Origin: Mactra quadrangularis
Taxonomy: Eukaryota > Mollusca > Bivalvia > Venerida > Mactridae
Direction: 5' to 3'
NCBI GenBank assembly: GCA_025267735.1
Contig: CM046301.1
Location: 64,313,872-64,377,871, forward strand
Length of the DNA: 64,000 nt
Made by a program: the position numbers and the translations under genes. Positions 11,903 to 26,000 of this stretch are shown here, one piece after another (the first letter of the stretch is position 1; every line of letters starts with the position of its first letter). Below the pieces are notes generated by a model that was given only the letters and a program-made list of their open reading frames with translations, was not told where the DNA came from and did no database searches.

Positions 11903-12212
11903 AGTGATTACTTGTAGAAATCTACAAGAATATCAAAATATAAAAGATTTATCCAGTTATAATTCCAATGTTTAAATTTCATGTTAAAATTTGAATCCAT
12001 GATAAATACTCTAAATTTTGGTATATTCTGATGGCTTTTCTGTTATTTTTAATGAATATAGCTCAAGTTATTTCTAATAATTATTTATTAAAAGTATCAA
12101 GAATTTACCAATATATTTATTGTCTCAAGATCTGCCCTGTCTTAATTATTTTGATAAAATTTGTGATTATTTAGTCATTAGATAAGTTTTTTAAGTTCAT
12201 TATTAATATTTA

Positions 12213-12658
12213 AACATTGACTGTCGTAGTAGATTGTTGGCTATCAATTTAATTAGGGACTTCTGTCAGTTATTTCCCCTTGTATAATCTTCAAATAGGT
12301 AGGTCCAATCAGTTGGATTACTCAGATTTTACCCTTACTTTTCAATGTCTATTTGCCAAAATTAATCTTTAATAACTTTTTTGTAAATCATTTAATTTGT
12401 TTGAAATTCAAGCAAAGTATTTTTAAGGTAAAGAACTATCTAAATGTCATCACTTCTGTAAATATCTTTATTAACAAGAAAGATATTAGATGAAATATTT
12501 TGTTATCCTTACATAGGAATTTAATGATAAAATCCAAGGATACAAACTGTAAGGACCTACTTACCAATTGGATTGCTTCAGATTTTATCAGGGAAAGAAA
12601 ACTGATTAAAGTCCCTAATTAAATTGATTGCCAACAATCTACTACGACAGTCAATGTT
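12213..12658. mobile_element. 446-bp Tc1/mariner-like MITE just after PRDX4
   Basis: The inverted termini AACATTGACTGTCGTAGTAG (continuing ATTGTTGGC) match over about 55 bp with few differences, and imperfectly beyond. TA flanks both ends (12211-12212 and 12659-12660). It lies 310 bp after the PRDX4 stop, within or close to the 3' UTR. Confidence 0.85.
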
Positions 12659-12659
12659 T

Positions 12660-14300
12660 ATGTAATCTTCAATACATTGTGTCTTCTTGTACATTCATGG
12701 CTGAAAAGTTTTCCCTGGTCCTTGGGAACTAGTGAGAGTGTCAATATTTCCTATGTAAAAGCTGTTGAATTGATGAATTCAGAATGTTTTTAATTGTTAA
12801 ACTTTCACCCATGGTAATATCTTTAGCTGATTTAGAATGAATTGAATAACTGAGTGGTATATTTTCTTATCCAATATTTTTATATTCTATAGCAATAATG
12901 AGTATACCGGTATCATTCTAGAATGATTTCTCCCTCTTCCTTTATGCTTGTTGCTTTTATGTTGCAATAAGTTACATGTTGTCAAACTTGTTTTCCTAGT
13001 CAGTACATTTAATTATGGTAAGTTAACATTTAAAGTAAACATGACCTTATAGCATTTGTTCACAGCATGGTGAATGCTTGTAGATTTTTTTTAAATTTTT
13101 AAATGGTGTTGGGAAATATGTAACCAGTTCTCATTCTAATTCATATCTTTTTGTGATTTTCTCCTTTTATAAGTATTGTCTAATCTTCGTAATGACGTAG
13201 ATAGTTAACATTGTGTCAAACTTAAACTATGTAATATATGTAACATTTATATAAGAAATATATTGCTTGATGGGAGTATGATCTCTTTATGTAGATTAAA
13301 CATGTATCACTCTTCTATATATACCTAGTTCTTGTACGCTATATGTTTTCTCTTATGACTTACTCTAATACTTCCCTTTGTGTAAGATTTTTTTATAATT
13401 ATTTTTGTATAATTCTATTGCCAACTATTTTTATTGTTATATGAAGCTGCACTTTTTAACAAATATAGTGTCAAAATGTATTGCAGATGTCATATTGTAT
13501 CAGAACCCCCCAAAACCAACATTAAAATTGCTATATTAACTTGTCAAAGGGGAAGTACTCTAGAAGTGGGTGATGCTTAAATAAAAAATTCTGTACCAAT
13601 TTCCTTCAATTTAACCAGTATTACCTCCCCTTAAGGACCCTCATAGATTATTATGTACTGTTTTATAATACATGCTTAGGAAAGTATTAGGTATATTTAT
13701 TCATATGAATAGCCTCTAGTTATGAACTTGTTCCGTTGAATACATGAAATCATGATTAAATAACAAATTAGCAGTACTTGTGCAATGTACATTTAGTAAA
13801 TTTATCCGACTGCATCATCAGCAGTAGATATGAAATTTTATAGATAATTTGAAAAAAGATTTATTTATATTTTACAATATATTCACAGTAGCTGGTTTTT
13901 AATTAAGGGCGAAGATTAAAAAATACATTTCATTTGAATTATAATGTGATGAAAATGTATTGTATCATAACTATTGTATCACAACACATGTTATTGCAAC
14001 TTACTTACAGACATGCAGCTCTGTTGTTTAAGTATAGTTTGGTTACTTAGACTAACATCTTTCCATATAGTTTATGGAATAGTTAAAATGTATATGTTAG
14101 AATTTTCAATTACAATATATAATGAGATTGCTGGTTCTTAGTGATAAATTTTCTTGCTCAAACTGTGTTGAACTTACCTGATTAGTAATATTTTGATATT
14201 AAAAATGTCTTGAAATCCACTTATTTGAAATGTAAATACTTGAACCTTTTTTTATAATTTCTGATGACTTATGCGTAGCAACTTTTTGCTATGAAATATG
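12660..14300. other. AT-rich flank downstream of PRDX4, no gene seen
   Basis: There are no supportable open frames or splice-linked exons. An AATAAA occurs at about 13583 and could serve a long PRDX4 3' UTR. Confidence 0.5.
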
Positions 14301-14303
14301 CAT

Positions 14304-14793
14304 CCAGGGCTTGACAAATCCACTCGTCCACTCGTATTTAAGAGTAGAAATTGACTCGGGACAAGTTGTTTTCTGGCCGTGCTCATCCTGCAGGACGAGT
14401 GAAATTTCTATGCAAATAAGAGTCAAATTTCAAGTTTTAAATACATAGTCTTAACGAAAACACAACAAATTAAGCATAATTCATCGCTTGTGATCTAAAA
14501 ACATTGATAAGATTGCTTTTAGTTTGTAGAAATGGCCGTCATATTGTGATCATTTCGTTGTTTTGCCCCCAATGTCCTAAATTAAACAGTTACCAGTGTC
14601 TGCGTCATATTACCACATGTACTAACTAATACAACAAATAATATTATTGTTACTGCTTCATACAAGTTAACAATTAATTGCAGCTTTCTTTAGTTGAGTA
14701 CAGGACAAGTACATATTGCATCAGGTCAAGTGAAAATTCTAAGCTGCTCGTCTTACAGGATGAGTTGCTTCCAAAACATTTGTCGAGCCCTGG
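14304..14793. repeat. 490-bp inverted-repeat element
   Basis: CCAGGGCTTGACAAA at 14304 is matched by TTTGTCGAGCCCTGG ending at 14793. Inside each end are similar GACGAGTGAAA / CAAGTGAAAATT and CTCGTC / CTGCAGGACGAG stretches. GCAT-like bases lie on both sides, but no convincing 8-bp duplication was found. A CAGGG start would suit hAT. Confidence 0.65.
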
Positions 14794-14799
14794 CATGAA

Positions 14800-15500
14800 T
14801 TCTCTGGTAGTAGTAACGTTACTCCTATGAATATTGATAGTAATGACCTAGTAGGACCTCTTGATACATAAATTATTGTCTTAACGTACTTTTTTCATTT
14901 CTGTTAAATGCAAACACTTGAAATTGCAGACTATTGTCAAATATTCTGAGACAGAAATTGATTGTAGAAATCTGTGCTATTTTATGTTGTTGTTTTTAAT
15001 TTTTATCTTCATTTTATTTGTTGGTGTTAGGTACTGTAGTCATTATAAACATTGTTTATATTTTCTCCAACGGTAGTGACTGATATTAGAGAATGGCATG
15101 TATGAATATATGTTTGTGTGAAGGTTACATGTGTTGTATGAAAGAAAATCATGTTTTGAAGTCTCATTTAATTATTTTTCCCGTGTCTAATTTATGCCTG
15201 ATTTATAATGTTAGTTCACAGCTAAGTGAGTGAACCAATGATATGTCTTGATGCTTGCTATCCTTTGATGATCATTCCATTGTCATAACTACTTGGTCAT
15301 ACCTGTCCTTCACTTTTCTAGGGAACATCATGTTGAAGAAAATTAGGCTGTATTGTAAGGTACTGTATTTGAAATAGACATGTTATATAACCACTTCTAG
15401 ATTAGAAGACATGTTATGTTATAATAATTATACAATGTTTAAGCAAATGTTGCCAAGTTTTATTTTGTTTATGTTAGAGAAGTTTGTGACAATACTTCAT
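14800..15500. other. No feature seen
   Basis: AT-rich sequence without coding, RNA or repeat signals that I can support. Confidence 0.5.
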
Positions 15501-16362
15501 GAGATATTAAGGTATGGCCATCCTAATAGAGCTCCGAGATCTCGGGATTCACCGTCATATCTCGGTATTTTCCGCTTCCGTTCGTAAAGCTATTCGTTAT
15601 CATTCGTAAACTTGACTGGTATACTGCTGTCGATAAAGGCGTGGTACAGCCGCGCAGAAAATCGATACGCAGTCTCACATAATAATCAAAATGGCGGCTC
15701 TAGACGGCAGAGACAGATTACGCCAAGGAAAAATGTCAACAGAAGCCTAATTTAGCCTGTTATTCAAGCTTTTAGCGTAATTATGATGGAATTACAAATA
15801 ACTGCGTCGATTTAAACCGCACGAAGCAGTGTGACACTTATTATCATGTATCTATTCCGAGTTATGCTACTCGTGACAGTTCGCTGAAATTCAGCCAGGT
15901 GTTCTCTTCGAGAATAAAAAGTTTTGCAATAAGTGAAGCTCAGTACCAATTCCACTGACACTATTCAACTTAACTTGAGAACCTAGAAAATGATAGCGTG
16001 TCTATTTTACGTTCGTTCAGAACAATGAGTGTGTGTAGATGTGTAAACATACGCTTCATATCAAGGGTCAATTTTAGATGAAAAAAAACCACAGGGCCAT
16101 ATTGTTAAGAGACATGGAATGTTGTGTGTTGCTGCAAACACTTTGCATAGTGCAGGTAGGTAATTTTTTATCTTTTGTGTAAATGTATAGCATCAAATTC
16201 TTGTGAGCAAAATGACAAGGTCTAACTTGAAGAAAATAAGCACCCAACAGAAAACATTCTGATACTAAACATTTCTAATGTACTGAGATGTCCTAGTTCG
16301 TCACCCTAAGCCGAAGGAAAAAATGAATATAATGAACACTTTTGTATTATAAACAGAGTTTT

Positions 16363-16590
16363 TACCCAGGTGGTAGCACAGTTTGTAGCGGTCCAGGATT
16401 TGGAATTTTGTGTCCGGAAGGGGGTACAGGTTCAAATACTGCCCAGGTATGTTATTCCCTTCTATGAAAATTTGACAATATTCAATTTTCCTCCATTTAT
16501 AAGATATGGGTCTTTTGGAAGAGTAGGGGAGTACTGATTATAGACAAGGGTCCCAGAAAGCTAGGTTAGTATACATTGTCCATAGCACAA
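16363..16590 (+). repeat. Diverged full-length tRNA-derived SINE
   Basis: A tRNA-like head (ACCCAGGTGGTAGCACAG, B box AGGTTCAAATACTG) is followed by the same body as the SINE at 52788-53087, ending near CCAGAAAGCTAGGTTAG. It lies inside the 4.8-kb inverted-repeat element. Confidence 0.75.
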
Positions 16591-16912
16591 TGAACCATGA
16601 AGTACTGGAAACAGAATTTCATGTCAATATGCAGATGATGGGTTTTGTTATTTTCATTTGAAAATTCAACCCAAAGTGGAATTGATACTATGTCCTCATT
16701 ATCATTGCTTCCATAAAATATGCCAGCAATTGATAATTTCAACATATTATCATGTATGACGAGATCAATCAATCTATTCAGAGCAAGTAAATTGTGAACA
16801 GCTTTATATATTCCTGGTAAGATCATACACTGTATTTTAAACTATTTTTATTCTTTTCATAACTGGCACAAGTTATTATTTATTTATACCATCATTACAT
16901 TTTTATTCTAGC

Positions 16913-17085
16913 AATGAATGACAGTATTGGTGGATCTGGGAAATTGAACAACCTTCTTGCAACTTTGAATATCAAACCAATTCCCCTAGTTAATCTCCCT
17001 AAGATGGAATGATGCTGGTCAGTTTGCTGAATTTGTTGTGAATTCATCTATGCCAGATGCTGACAAAGAAGGATTTTGAAAATAA
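16913..17085 (+). pseudogene. Decayed transposase-domain fragment (possibly Mutator-like)
   Basis: The frame from 16915 reads NDSIGGSGKLNNLLATLNIK, then PIPLVNLPKME. After a frame change it continues DAGQFAEFVVNSSMPDADKE. The spacing (G..LN..L..LNI.P....L..ME..AG...E.V..SM..A..E) resembles a helical segment in molluscan Mutator-like transposase proteins as I recall them. It is frame-broken and isolated. Its position inside the inverted-repeat element fits a remnant of that element's own transposase. Confidence 0.4.
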
Positions 17086-17799
17086 AGCATAGCTGTGAGT
17101 ATTACAGTTATTACTTAGCTAAGTATATTTATATTTGATGTAAATACATTTATTGTAAATATTAATAAATCATTTGAATTGATAATATGCAGCACTCTGG
17201 ATTTTCTTACAATGCAAATAACCTTGAGCAAATTTCCAATTCTGCCATCACTGTGAATCACTATGACATACTTGTATCATTCTATATCAAATAGTTCATT
17301 ACTTCATGTACAATAGGCTACTATCTTGCTTGACAACAAGTAAGTATAATCGATACGGACTATTTCTTAACATTGGACATTAGGGGGCGTTTTAACTCCT
17401 GGAAGTGAAATGTGTAAATATGATCTTCAGAATAGGTTGAAAAATATATTTTAGACATAAAATTAATATTTTTTGGTAAAAATGTGATAGACTTTTTCGA
17501 ACAAATAAAAATGTGGATCTATTTACATTAGGCAATATATATTATATTTTTGTTTGGGATTTTTTTGGGGGAACCTGCAGATATTGAAATGTTTTGATTT
17601 ATATGAAGGCTACAATGTTCTGCCTACAATGCTGGTCAATATTTTGTTATTTATGTATCAATATCATTATTCAGAAATTGGTCACAACAATGATGCCAAC
17701 ATAGAAACCATTCCAATTCCTGTACAACAAGTGTTATTCAAGCCGGTGACTATAGATGGCACTTCAACATGATTATGTGGTTATATATTTAGAAACTAC

Positions 17800-17945
17800 A
17801 GATTTGAGTAAGTAAACTATAAATATTACATTAGTGCTCTTGTCCCAGTGGTCTAGGGAATTTAGCATTGCATGAAATTGCAAAGAGGTACAGGTTGGAA
17901 TCCTGGCCATACCTTCATAGATACATTTTAGTTTAATGCTGGGGT
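17800..17945 (+). repeat. Very diverged tRNA-like SINE head
   Basis: TCCCAGTGGTCTAGGGAATT resembles an A-box region and ACAGGTTGGAATCCTG a B box, about 50 bases apart. The body is not clearly alignable. Confidence 0.3.
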
Positions 17946-20900
17946 GAAATGTTAATTGTAAATTTTGTTTTGCTCTGTAGACTTTTATACCAGTGTATTT
18001 GCACGTATCAAATTTTAAATGTGATTCTGTTATATGAAGCTATTGCTGTAGTTCAATGAATTGAAATTTTATTCTGGTAGAGAATTAACCCATTGTTCAG
18101 TCTGGTAGTTAAGATATTTTTGTTTTGAATTGAAACCTACATATTTTAAATTCTAATGTATCATATTTATATTATTTCAGTCTGAAGAGATCAAGTATCT
18201 CGTGTAACACAAATAACCGCCAAGAAGGTAACATAAGGAGCCAAGTTAAATATATGATACCATTATTACCTATCGCACCATCTGCTGAGAGAGTAACAAA
18301 GATCTGCATGTAGAATAAAACAGAAATGATGGTCAATGAAGTTGAAAGTGATGATATTTACTGAGTGCTTATTTTATATTTGAGTTTGACTAAGCTCTGA
18401 AAACAATATTTTAGTTTTGGCTCACTTTGGCCGAAGAATAGATTCTGTTGTGCCTTCTTCAGCTGATAAATATGTTTCTACTGTGTGTGCTCTTGTTGTT
18501 AGGTAAAACATCAGGACAGTTGTAAAACATCAGGACAGTTATAAACCAGAAGACTAGAAATTCATTCAATCTAAAAATCTAATTCTCACAAAGCAGAAGA
18601 TGATGTGTCAAGTCTTACATCATTATTTATGTACCTTACAAGTTTATATAATAAGTGTCATTTACGGAAGAGCTTTCTTCCAATTTATGGTGTTCATCTG
18701 GCTATAGAAGGCTCATAAGGAAAAAAAACTTTCCCAGCTTACTAAATTTGATGACAGAGTTTTCAAAATGTGTGGTACTGTGTACAAAACTGTGTATATT
18801 ACACTGCAGAAACTATTGCATGTTCAGGTTTAAATTACAACCACAAAACTAGGTATAGCCATAATAGAGAGAATGGACTCTACATTGAATTTCTTATGAA
18901 AAGTTGTTTTGGTCATCCAAGAGTTACTTTTACTTACTTTTTACTCCTTTGAAAATCTTAGAAGATAACCTGACTAAGTCTTCACAAATTTAATTGGGTC
19001 AGTTGTGAAACAAGTTCAACACATTTATCAGAATATAATATCTTACACATTTATACATGCATTACATTTCTTTGATCAGTCAATGTCAAGATATTTTGTT
19101 CTCAGCTCAAAACTCATACGAGTGATGAACCTATAGTATATCTAACCAAATTTCAAGCCCTGTATACTCAATATAAGCATTTTGGAACTTGATTTGGGTA
19201 AAGTTTAATACTGAGATAAAATGGATATCTCATTAGCAATATTTTGAACTTAGACCATAAAAGGTTAAGTAATATCTGACACAGGTCCCATGTAATATTC
19301 AACTAGGTGAAAGTTTCATGTTTAAGGGTTTGTGAACATCGTTGTTGGATGGAAATTGAACCATCGCAAATCTGTTGATCCTGACATTAGTCCAATTCAT
19401 CATGGATGGTCTACCACTACTTATTTCTGATACTTCATAATTTTGCCTATAGGTCTGATATATGGTTATTTGATATATAAAACAAGGTAAAATACACAGT
19501 TATGTACACAATTGTAGTTAGAAGCCAGCAAATATGACTTTGAATTTTTATCATATGTTTTACCTCATGTTGCACATGGGTAGATAGTAAATATGACTCA
19601 ATATTTCCTTCACCCTTTGTAACGATGTTACAATTTTTAACCCTAATTGTGTAAAATATTGTTAGGTTTGCCTTTCATGAGTATTTATTTACTTTGTTTA
19701 CTGTAAAATTACAAGAAATTTGTGTAAAAATAGAGAAGTCTTGCAACTGTGGACTTCCCATAATTACTACCACTGAAAACAGGTCATTTGAAATTTCAGT
19801 ATCTCATGTTTTTGGTCTGAAATATTTTTCTAATATGACGGTGAAGTTAATTTTTTCTCATTGTTTCTAATGCAGAATGTATTAAGGAAAATTTTGATGT
19901 ATGATTTAAGAGTGGCATTTGAAAAATAAGGTCAAAAGAGCAGTTTTCTTATAACACACATGCCTCGGCCTTTTGGAAATTGTCCCATTTAATCTGCCAA
20001 GTGTCCATGTTTAAATGCTTATAATTCATTTATATCTTCTGAAATACATTCATTTGTTATTTATTTATGGTAATTAATGTGTGAGTAGTAATAAAAATGT
20101 AAAATAACTACAGTTTTATTATTTTTTAGTGAAAAAAAACACATTTATAGTTTCGAGGAGTGGCGGCCATTTTGGAAATTTTTGAAAAATGGGGTGGGGT
20201 CACTAAAAATGAAATATTTTGAAAACGAAACGGTAAAATTGTTTTATATTGCATAATCTTATGTATCATACAATACACTAACATCCTATATTGGTCAAAC
20301 TTATTTCCTAGAACATCACTATTAGGATGGTCATACCTTAATGGAAATAAATGTTCAATTTTACTCATTAAAGTGTTTTTAATTATATTCATATAATTGT
20401 CTTCGATTTAATGTATTAACCTACTTGAATGGGTTAATATATAATGCAATATATAGTACTGTATATTAATAATTGGTTTGCATTTTTTGTATCAAGTATG
20501 CCATGCTTCTTCAAATGATACCAAAATTATGTTTATAGATGAGGATTTCTTTAGCATTTAACAACTTACATGAGTGACTTCATGTAAAATATAGCTGGTA
20601 AACTCTTTAAATTTGAAAATGCTAAAATCGCTTTCACAAAACCTCGAGTTTCTGACAAAAAAGTTCATAAGGCCAAGCTTATCATTTACAAAGATGCCAG
20701 ACTCCTAATTGGGCAGAACGCACATATAGCCGAGATATCAAAAGAAGAACTCATACAATCATAAAAATATACTAGAAATTTAGAGGAAAAACTGCCAGAA
20801 GGATGCACTATTTGATAACATCTTACTAGAAGAAGATGCTACTTAAATGCACTCAAAAATTACTAAAATGTGACCAGAACATGATAGTTTCTGATTTTGC

Positions 20901-21614
20901 TAACTCGGTTACTGATTATGAAACAAGGTTTAGGCTATAAAAAATGTTAGACGACCCAGTACACGAGTATCAAGTAATTAACACAAGTGTCAAGAAAGTT
21001 ATATTCAGTATGTTTTTCTCAGAGATGTTCAGAATGACGATTCCTCTTGATTTGGGCATTTTAGCTACTTTTCTCACTTAAACGTTGTTTATATGTTAAA
21101 TGTATAACAGTACTTGCTTGAAGTATATGAAAGTCAGTTTAGACATATTATTAACTTACAATTATCATTGAAGTCAACTCCTCCTTACTTACATACCAAT
21201 CTAGAAGAAATCAACTTTTCTCGCTTAAAACACTACATGAAGTGACGTCATTGGCAATGTTATGACACCATAATTATGCGGAAAGTACTTGAATACACAC
21301 TTGCATAAATTTGGCATTCATTGCTTTATTATATTGACACAGTGACATATAGTTCTACAGTTCTTGAAATCAATCTGATTAAAACCCGATCTAAATTTTT
21401 CTGCTTGCCTACTCACTAATTTAGATCTGGCCTTTTTCAAACGAAGGTCACGTTCAGGTGACCTTTTCTCATCATAATATTCATGATGAGATTGTAATGA
21501 TACGTAACTTGTTTACATCGTCTACGTCACGCAATTTGAAATGAGCCGTCCAATCGCAGACTGTGAATAATACCGCTGTTAAATCAGCTTGCAAACCTTG
21601 GTCAATAAATAGAA

Positions 21615-21760
21615 ATTACGAAATCAAAATAGTGTTTTCGTCTAGATGAAAGCTACGCATTGATTGGTCAACACAAAGTTCATCTCGACTCGACCTTCCA
21701 CGGAGACAGTAGAGATCCTGTACGACAATGCTCTACAGGATATCTGTTCACGGAGATTGT
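21615..21760. repeat. Dispersed repeat shared with 39130-39295 (opposite orientation)
   Basis: TACGAAATCAAAATAGTGTT, TCGTCTAGATGAAAG, TCTACAGGATATCTGTTCAC and GGAGATTG occur in the same order, reverse-complemented, at 39130-39295. The two are clearly copies of one family; its ends are not defined. Confidence 0.7.
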
Positions 21761-21994
21761 ACATGTACATATACATGCCTACTCCCCGGGCCTTATATGT
21801 TTATTAATAAAGTCTATATCAATGTCATATGTCGACTATTTAATGACTCCTTTGCCCTCGCCTTCGCCTCTCCCCTCTATTTCTCTCCCCCATGCAATGA
21901 TAAATACCTTTACGTGTACATGTATTTTGCATATGCAACTATACTTGTCTTCTACCGTTAAGTCATTCTTGTACCCAGAGATTCTCGATTGACC

Positions 21995-22016
21995 CAGGGA
22001 TTTTATAAAATCCCTG
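21995..22016. repeat. 22-bp perfect palindrome
   Basis: CAGGGATTTTA is followed immediately by its exact complement in reverse, TAAAATCCCTG. GATTGAC on the left and GATCGAC on the right flank it. Confidence 0.6.
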
Positions 22017-22937
22017 ATCGACCAAACAGTTCCTTTTGCTCTTTATTTTTTGCGGGTGTAAATGATTTGAGGCTTTTGAGTGGAAATATTTGACCATTGC
22101 ATTAATAGTCGATCGATTTTCTTCAAATAAAAATGGTTTTTGTTTTAGATTTTCGGCGATTTCATCGAAAGTTATACCACAAGTCGAAAACTATTGACGA
22201 TTTAAATGCCTGACCAGTTTTACCTGCGGAGTGATACATGTGTCTCTGATATACTAGTCAGTCAATTTGTAAGCGATAAAAGTAGTTCCGTCATCAACAG
22301 TTGTTTATATAATTGATAAGCACGTGGAAGGGACGCAGTCAAATCTCGTTAATATACTAAGCAGTATGCATGTACCTAGTGATCAATGAAGTGTTAATAT
22401 TAACCACAGCAAATCAAAGGTTTACATTCCATGTTGAGAAGTTCATGTAGTAAGCGCAATACATGATTTGTATATTAATTTGATAGTGTCTGTAGCTGTT
22501 TAATGTAATGATACTGTGGTCATTCATTGTATTACTTGAAGTTTAAGTTGTTTTACTGTATTGTACCATAATTATAATAGCTACAGAATTTGTATGCTAA
22601 GTGACAAAGTTTACAGGGAAAACTGTACTTCAAAATTTTGTATGGGAAGAGAGGAAAATATAATCTTTGTATTTTAAACTGATAGTATTTGCCAGTAATA
22701 AAGGTTAGAATTAACATTTCGTCCACATTGTTGCACTGCTTGCTTCTACTGTTTAAGTAGTAATATTTAGTTTGGATTTGTTAGATTTCAATGTGCACGA
22801 AAGTCTTTCTGTATTTCAATACTTTGATTTTAATTGTTGAGGGAATGAGATTTCAAATATTTATAGGGTACGTAGGTCATGTGAAATAATATAGTATTAA
22901 CATGTATACAAGTAAATAATTATAATCTTATATTATG

Positions 22938-22943
22938 TTTATT
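22938..22943 (-). terminator. Polyadenylation signal for the GALNT-like gene
   Basis: AATAAA on the minus strand, 58 nt beyond the stop codon at 23001-23003. Confidence 0.5.
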
Positions 22944-23000
22944 TTCAAAAATTGTAAATAATTGATGGAATATGCAGTTCTAAGTATATTAGTAAGATTA

Positions 23001-26000
23001 TCATCCGTTCCATAGTTGCCATGTCCAACGTTGATTTGGTTTACCAGAACAGGGTTCAAAGATAAAAGACATATCTATCTCGGAGACAGTTAAACATTCA
23101 TTTTTGTACAGGTGCATCAATTCTGAATTCTGGAAGTATAATGAAAACAAAATATAAATATACTATAAGATAAAAAAAGTTTCTTCATAAAATTTCAGTG
23201 TTCAATAATATATCGCATACGTTAAGTTCCAGGCACATGGTTTAAGGTTAATTATTACATCGAAACATATAATTGATAATATTAACAAGGAAATATTGAT
23301 GCAAAGCATCACAGAGCGCAAAAATTAATAACATGAAAGTGCTGCTTGTAATTCTCTATAAGTGAGACACTAATTTAAAAAAAACAACATCGCTGATTAA
23401 CCGCTAATTAAAGCAATTAAGTATGATCACTAAAACATAAACACATATAAATGTACAAAATATATAATAGGGTTATAATAAGTGATGGTCTCATAATTCT
23501 TCTTTGTTTATGGTGTCAGTGTTCTTGAAGCGGTTTAGACCGTCCCCAAACATGATCTCGAGCCATTCGGAACACCTTGACCTTTCATGAATGAATAGTC
23601 TCGGAAGGATTCGTGGGGGGTCTTCACTGGTTTTTGGTGATTTTACTACCTACGCGAGGCGAAGCACGTAACGGTTACACAAAATAGTTCTTGTAGTAAG
23701 CGCGTAAATGTAACTTGATTGAAACCAATTGAAAATAATATTGAAGTATATAAATCTATGCACGATGATACATGATTTGACAAAATAGTTTCTAGTATTC
23801 ATCACATCTATAGTCGTTTTACTCATTGTTCCTGGTCAAGTCTAGATATCTGGCCCCAGTTCAAAGCACATACCCTTGCCAGTGATTAATAACTGTCCTA
23901 TTTGATACGAAGGTAGGCGGATAGAATGACTGTAGAAAATATTTCATTACCAAAAACACCACGGAGACAGAATAGAATAAAGACAATATAAAGGTACACG
24001 TACCTGTTCATGAAATAAAACTTACATTTGTATATAACCATGATAATTTTTCTGCTATCACAGTTTCACATTCATCATAAACTAATCCTGTTTTGTTTGG
24101 TTCCTTCAGGTCAGCAGGGTACAAACATTGTTGTACATGTCGTAGTTGATTGATATCAGTATGCTCGAAAAACTAGAAAACAAGAAATTAGAATGCAATT
24201 AAAATTGTAAATTATGTGAATAATAGTAGCATTAGTGGATTTTATACGACACGAGAAATTTAGAACCATTTTGTACATTATCATTAGATTAATATTATAT
24301 AATCACAGAAACCCAGAGTTCTTAGATTTTTCGTTACAGTCCCTGATAGAATCTTTCAAGCTTGTTAAATCAAAGCACTGGAGTGCTGGAGAAACGATGT
24401 CCTGAACTTATTTATAAAAAAAGAATATAATTATGTCAAAATATCAAACTTGTACAGCAATATTATCTATAGAATAATGTATTAAGTTTCAACTAATATA
24501 ATTTAACAAGAGCAGTCCAATGACAGCACGCAATACTTTTCGAGGGTTTTGCTCATGGTAAGGTTTATCTTACTTTATCAAACGAAATAAACCAGTCAAA
24601 CAATAATAACCAATGCATAAAATATAAAAAGATGCATAACTTCTATTACATACATTCATAGTAACGTCCCTTCAAAGCTAAGTAGACATAGCATCAATGA
24701 ATAAGCATACCTACTTTCATTTAGATATCTTAATTAAGTATGCACACATTTAACTAGACACTATGACTATGTCATTGCAATCGGATACCATAAAGTTTGA
24801 AAAATACTGACACACATCTTAAATTGGTTTTATCAATTTCCGCTCAAAACTTCAAACAGGTGTTAATTAGTCACCAAACAAAGGACTAAAATTAATTCTA
24901 ATTGCTGCAAAGAATTAATAAATAGACTCTACAGGAGCTGAGATTACTGACTGATTAAAGATTATATAACATAGAAAAAAAGCTAGCGTGGCTCATAGAA
25001 ATTATATTTGAGTAACGAAACGATACGAGAACGCGACCAGTATTTACTCGATTGAATATTTTTGGTGGGCGGAGTTTCACTCTAGGTATGCTGTTTACTT
25101 TCGCATACAGCGTTAGATAATTAGTGAGTCGCACATATTAATCGTAGAGAAACTATGTCAACGTTTTGTTTATCTAAATTAATGTTTAATATGAATATGG
25201 TTATACACAACACTTTCGAGTTTCGCTATCGTAATGTTAAATATATACAATTCTTGAATGTATAAAATTTAAACGCTTTCCGCAATTTGTTTAATCTTTG
25301 AATCGACAAGCCCCGTCCTAAACATTAAGGTATTGAAGGCGGAGTCTATGATGGAGCGAGAATGTGGGTTTTACAACGCCACCGGGTGTTAGGCAAAGCT
25401 AGACAATATACATTTGTGAACGACTTTAACGACAGACAACACAAGCCGGCGTAGTTATATGTATGAGATGTTAATGAGGTGCCATGCTTGAACCACGCCT
25501 CTTTGCCTATGTTGAAAATTGTTGAAGCGTGAAAAGAGTAATTTTAGACTTTCTTGTTACCATGGAAACGATGTTTAGACATCGTTCCAAAAAGGGTTAG
25601 GGAAACAGACCTACAAACCATTGAGAGATTAAACTGCAATAAAAATACTTCAAGGGTCTTTCTGATCTTGCTACAATCAGAAAATAGACAGCGAATATAT
25701 TTTGGTTCACTTTATGCTAAAAGTATTGCTGATTGTGAAATTAGAATTATTTTTGTGCAACTTCGTAATTGTTTTCAATTGTGAATAAGCAGAATTTCTG
25801 CCAAATTTTGGGTCACAAATCATAGGTACTCACTGATACCGTCCATCCTCTCTCTCTCTCTAAGGAAATATATCGCGAAAAAAACCTATAAATGTAACTC
25901 GGGTATAACCTCATTCTGTCATCGCATTTTGACACGAGTAATACCTGGACCATAGTGACAGAATAAGATGCCAACTTCAAACTAATAGCAGTGTATAATA

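Larger units (their letters stand above)
15507..20341. mobile_element. 4.8-kb degenerate DNA transposon candidate with 23-bp inverted ends
   Basis: TTAAGGTATGGCCATCCTAA (continuing TAG) at 15507-15529 is matched in inversion at 20319-20341 with one difference. TTAA at both outer limits could be the target duplication. The size fits a once-autonomous element. Inside are a SINE (about 16363-16590) and a short decayed coding fragment at 16913-17085; the remaining open frames are short and interrupted. An ATGGCGGC start-like site lies about 180 bp inside the left end (15691) but runs to a stop after 19 codons. Confidence 0.6.
20342..22930. other. Intergenic stretch between the 4.8-kb element and the GALNT-like gene
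   Basis: No intact gene was found. At about 20640-20830 a short run reads VSDKKVHKAKLIIYKDARLL and continues for some 30 codons before a stop; it may be an unrecognised pseudogene piece. A repeat at 21615-21760 and a perfect palindrome at 21995-22016 are listed separately. Confidence 0.4.

Noticed and set aside
15691..15750. ATGGCGGCTCTAGACGG start as a gene
   Set aside because: Stops after 19 codons with no donor site; probably a relic within the 4.8-kb element.
21660..21992. 110-codon plus-strand frame
   Set aside because: Its first part overlaps a dispersed repeat (copy at 39.1 kb), the rest is low-complexity proline/serine, and no splice context supports it.
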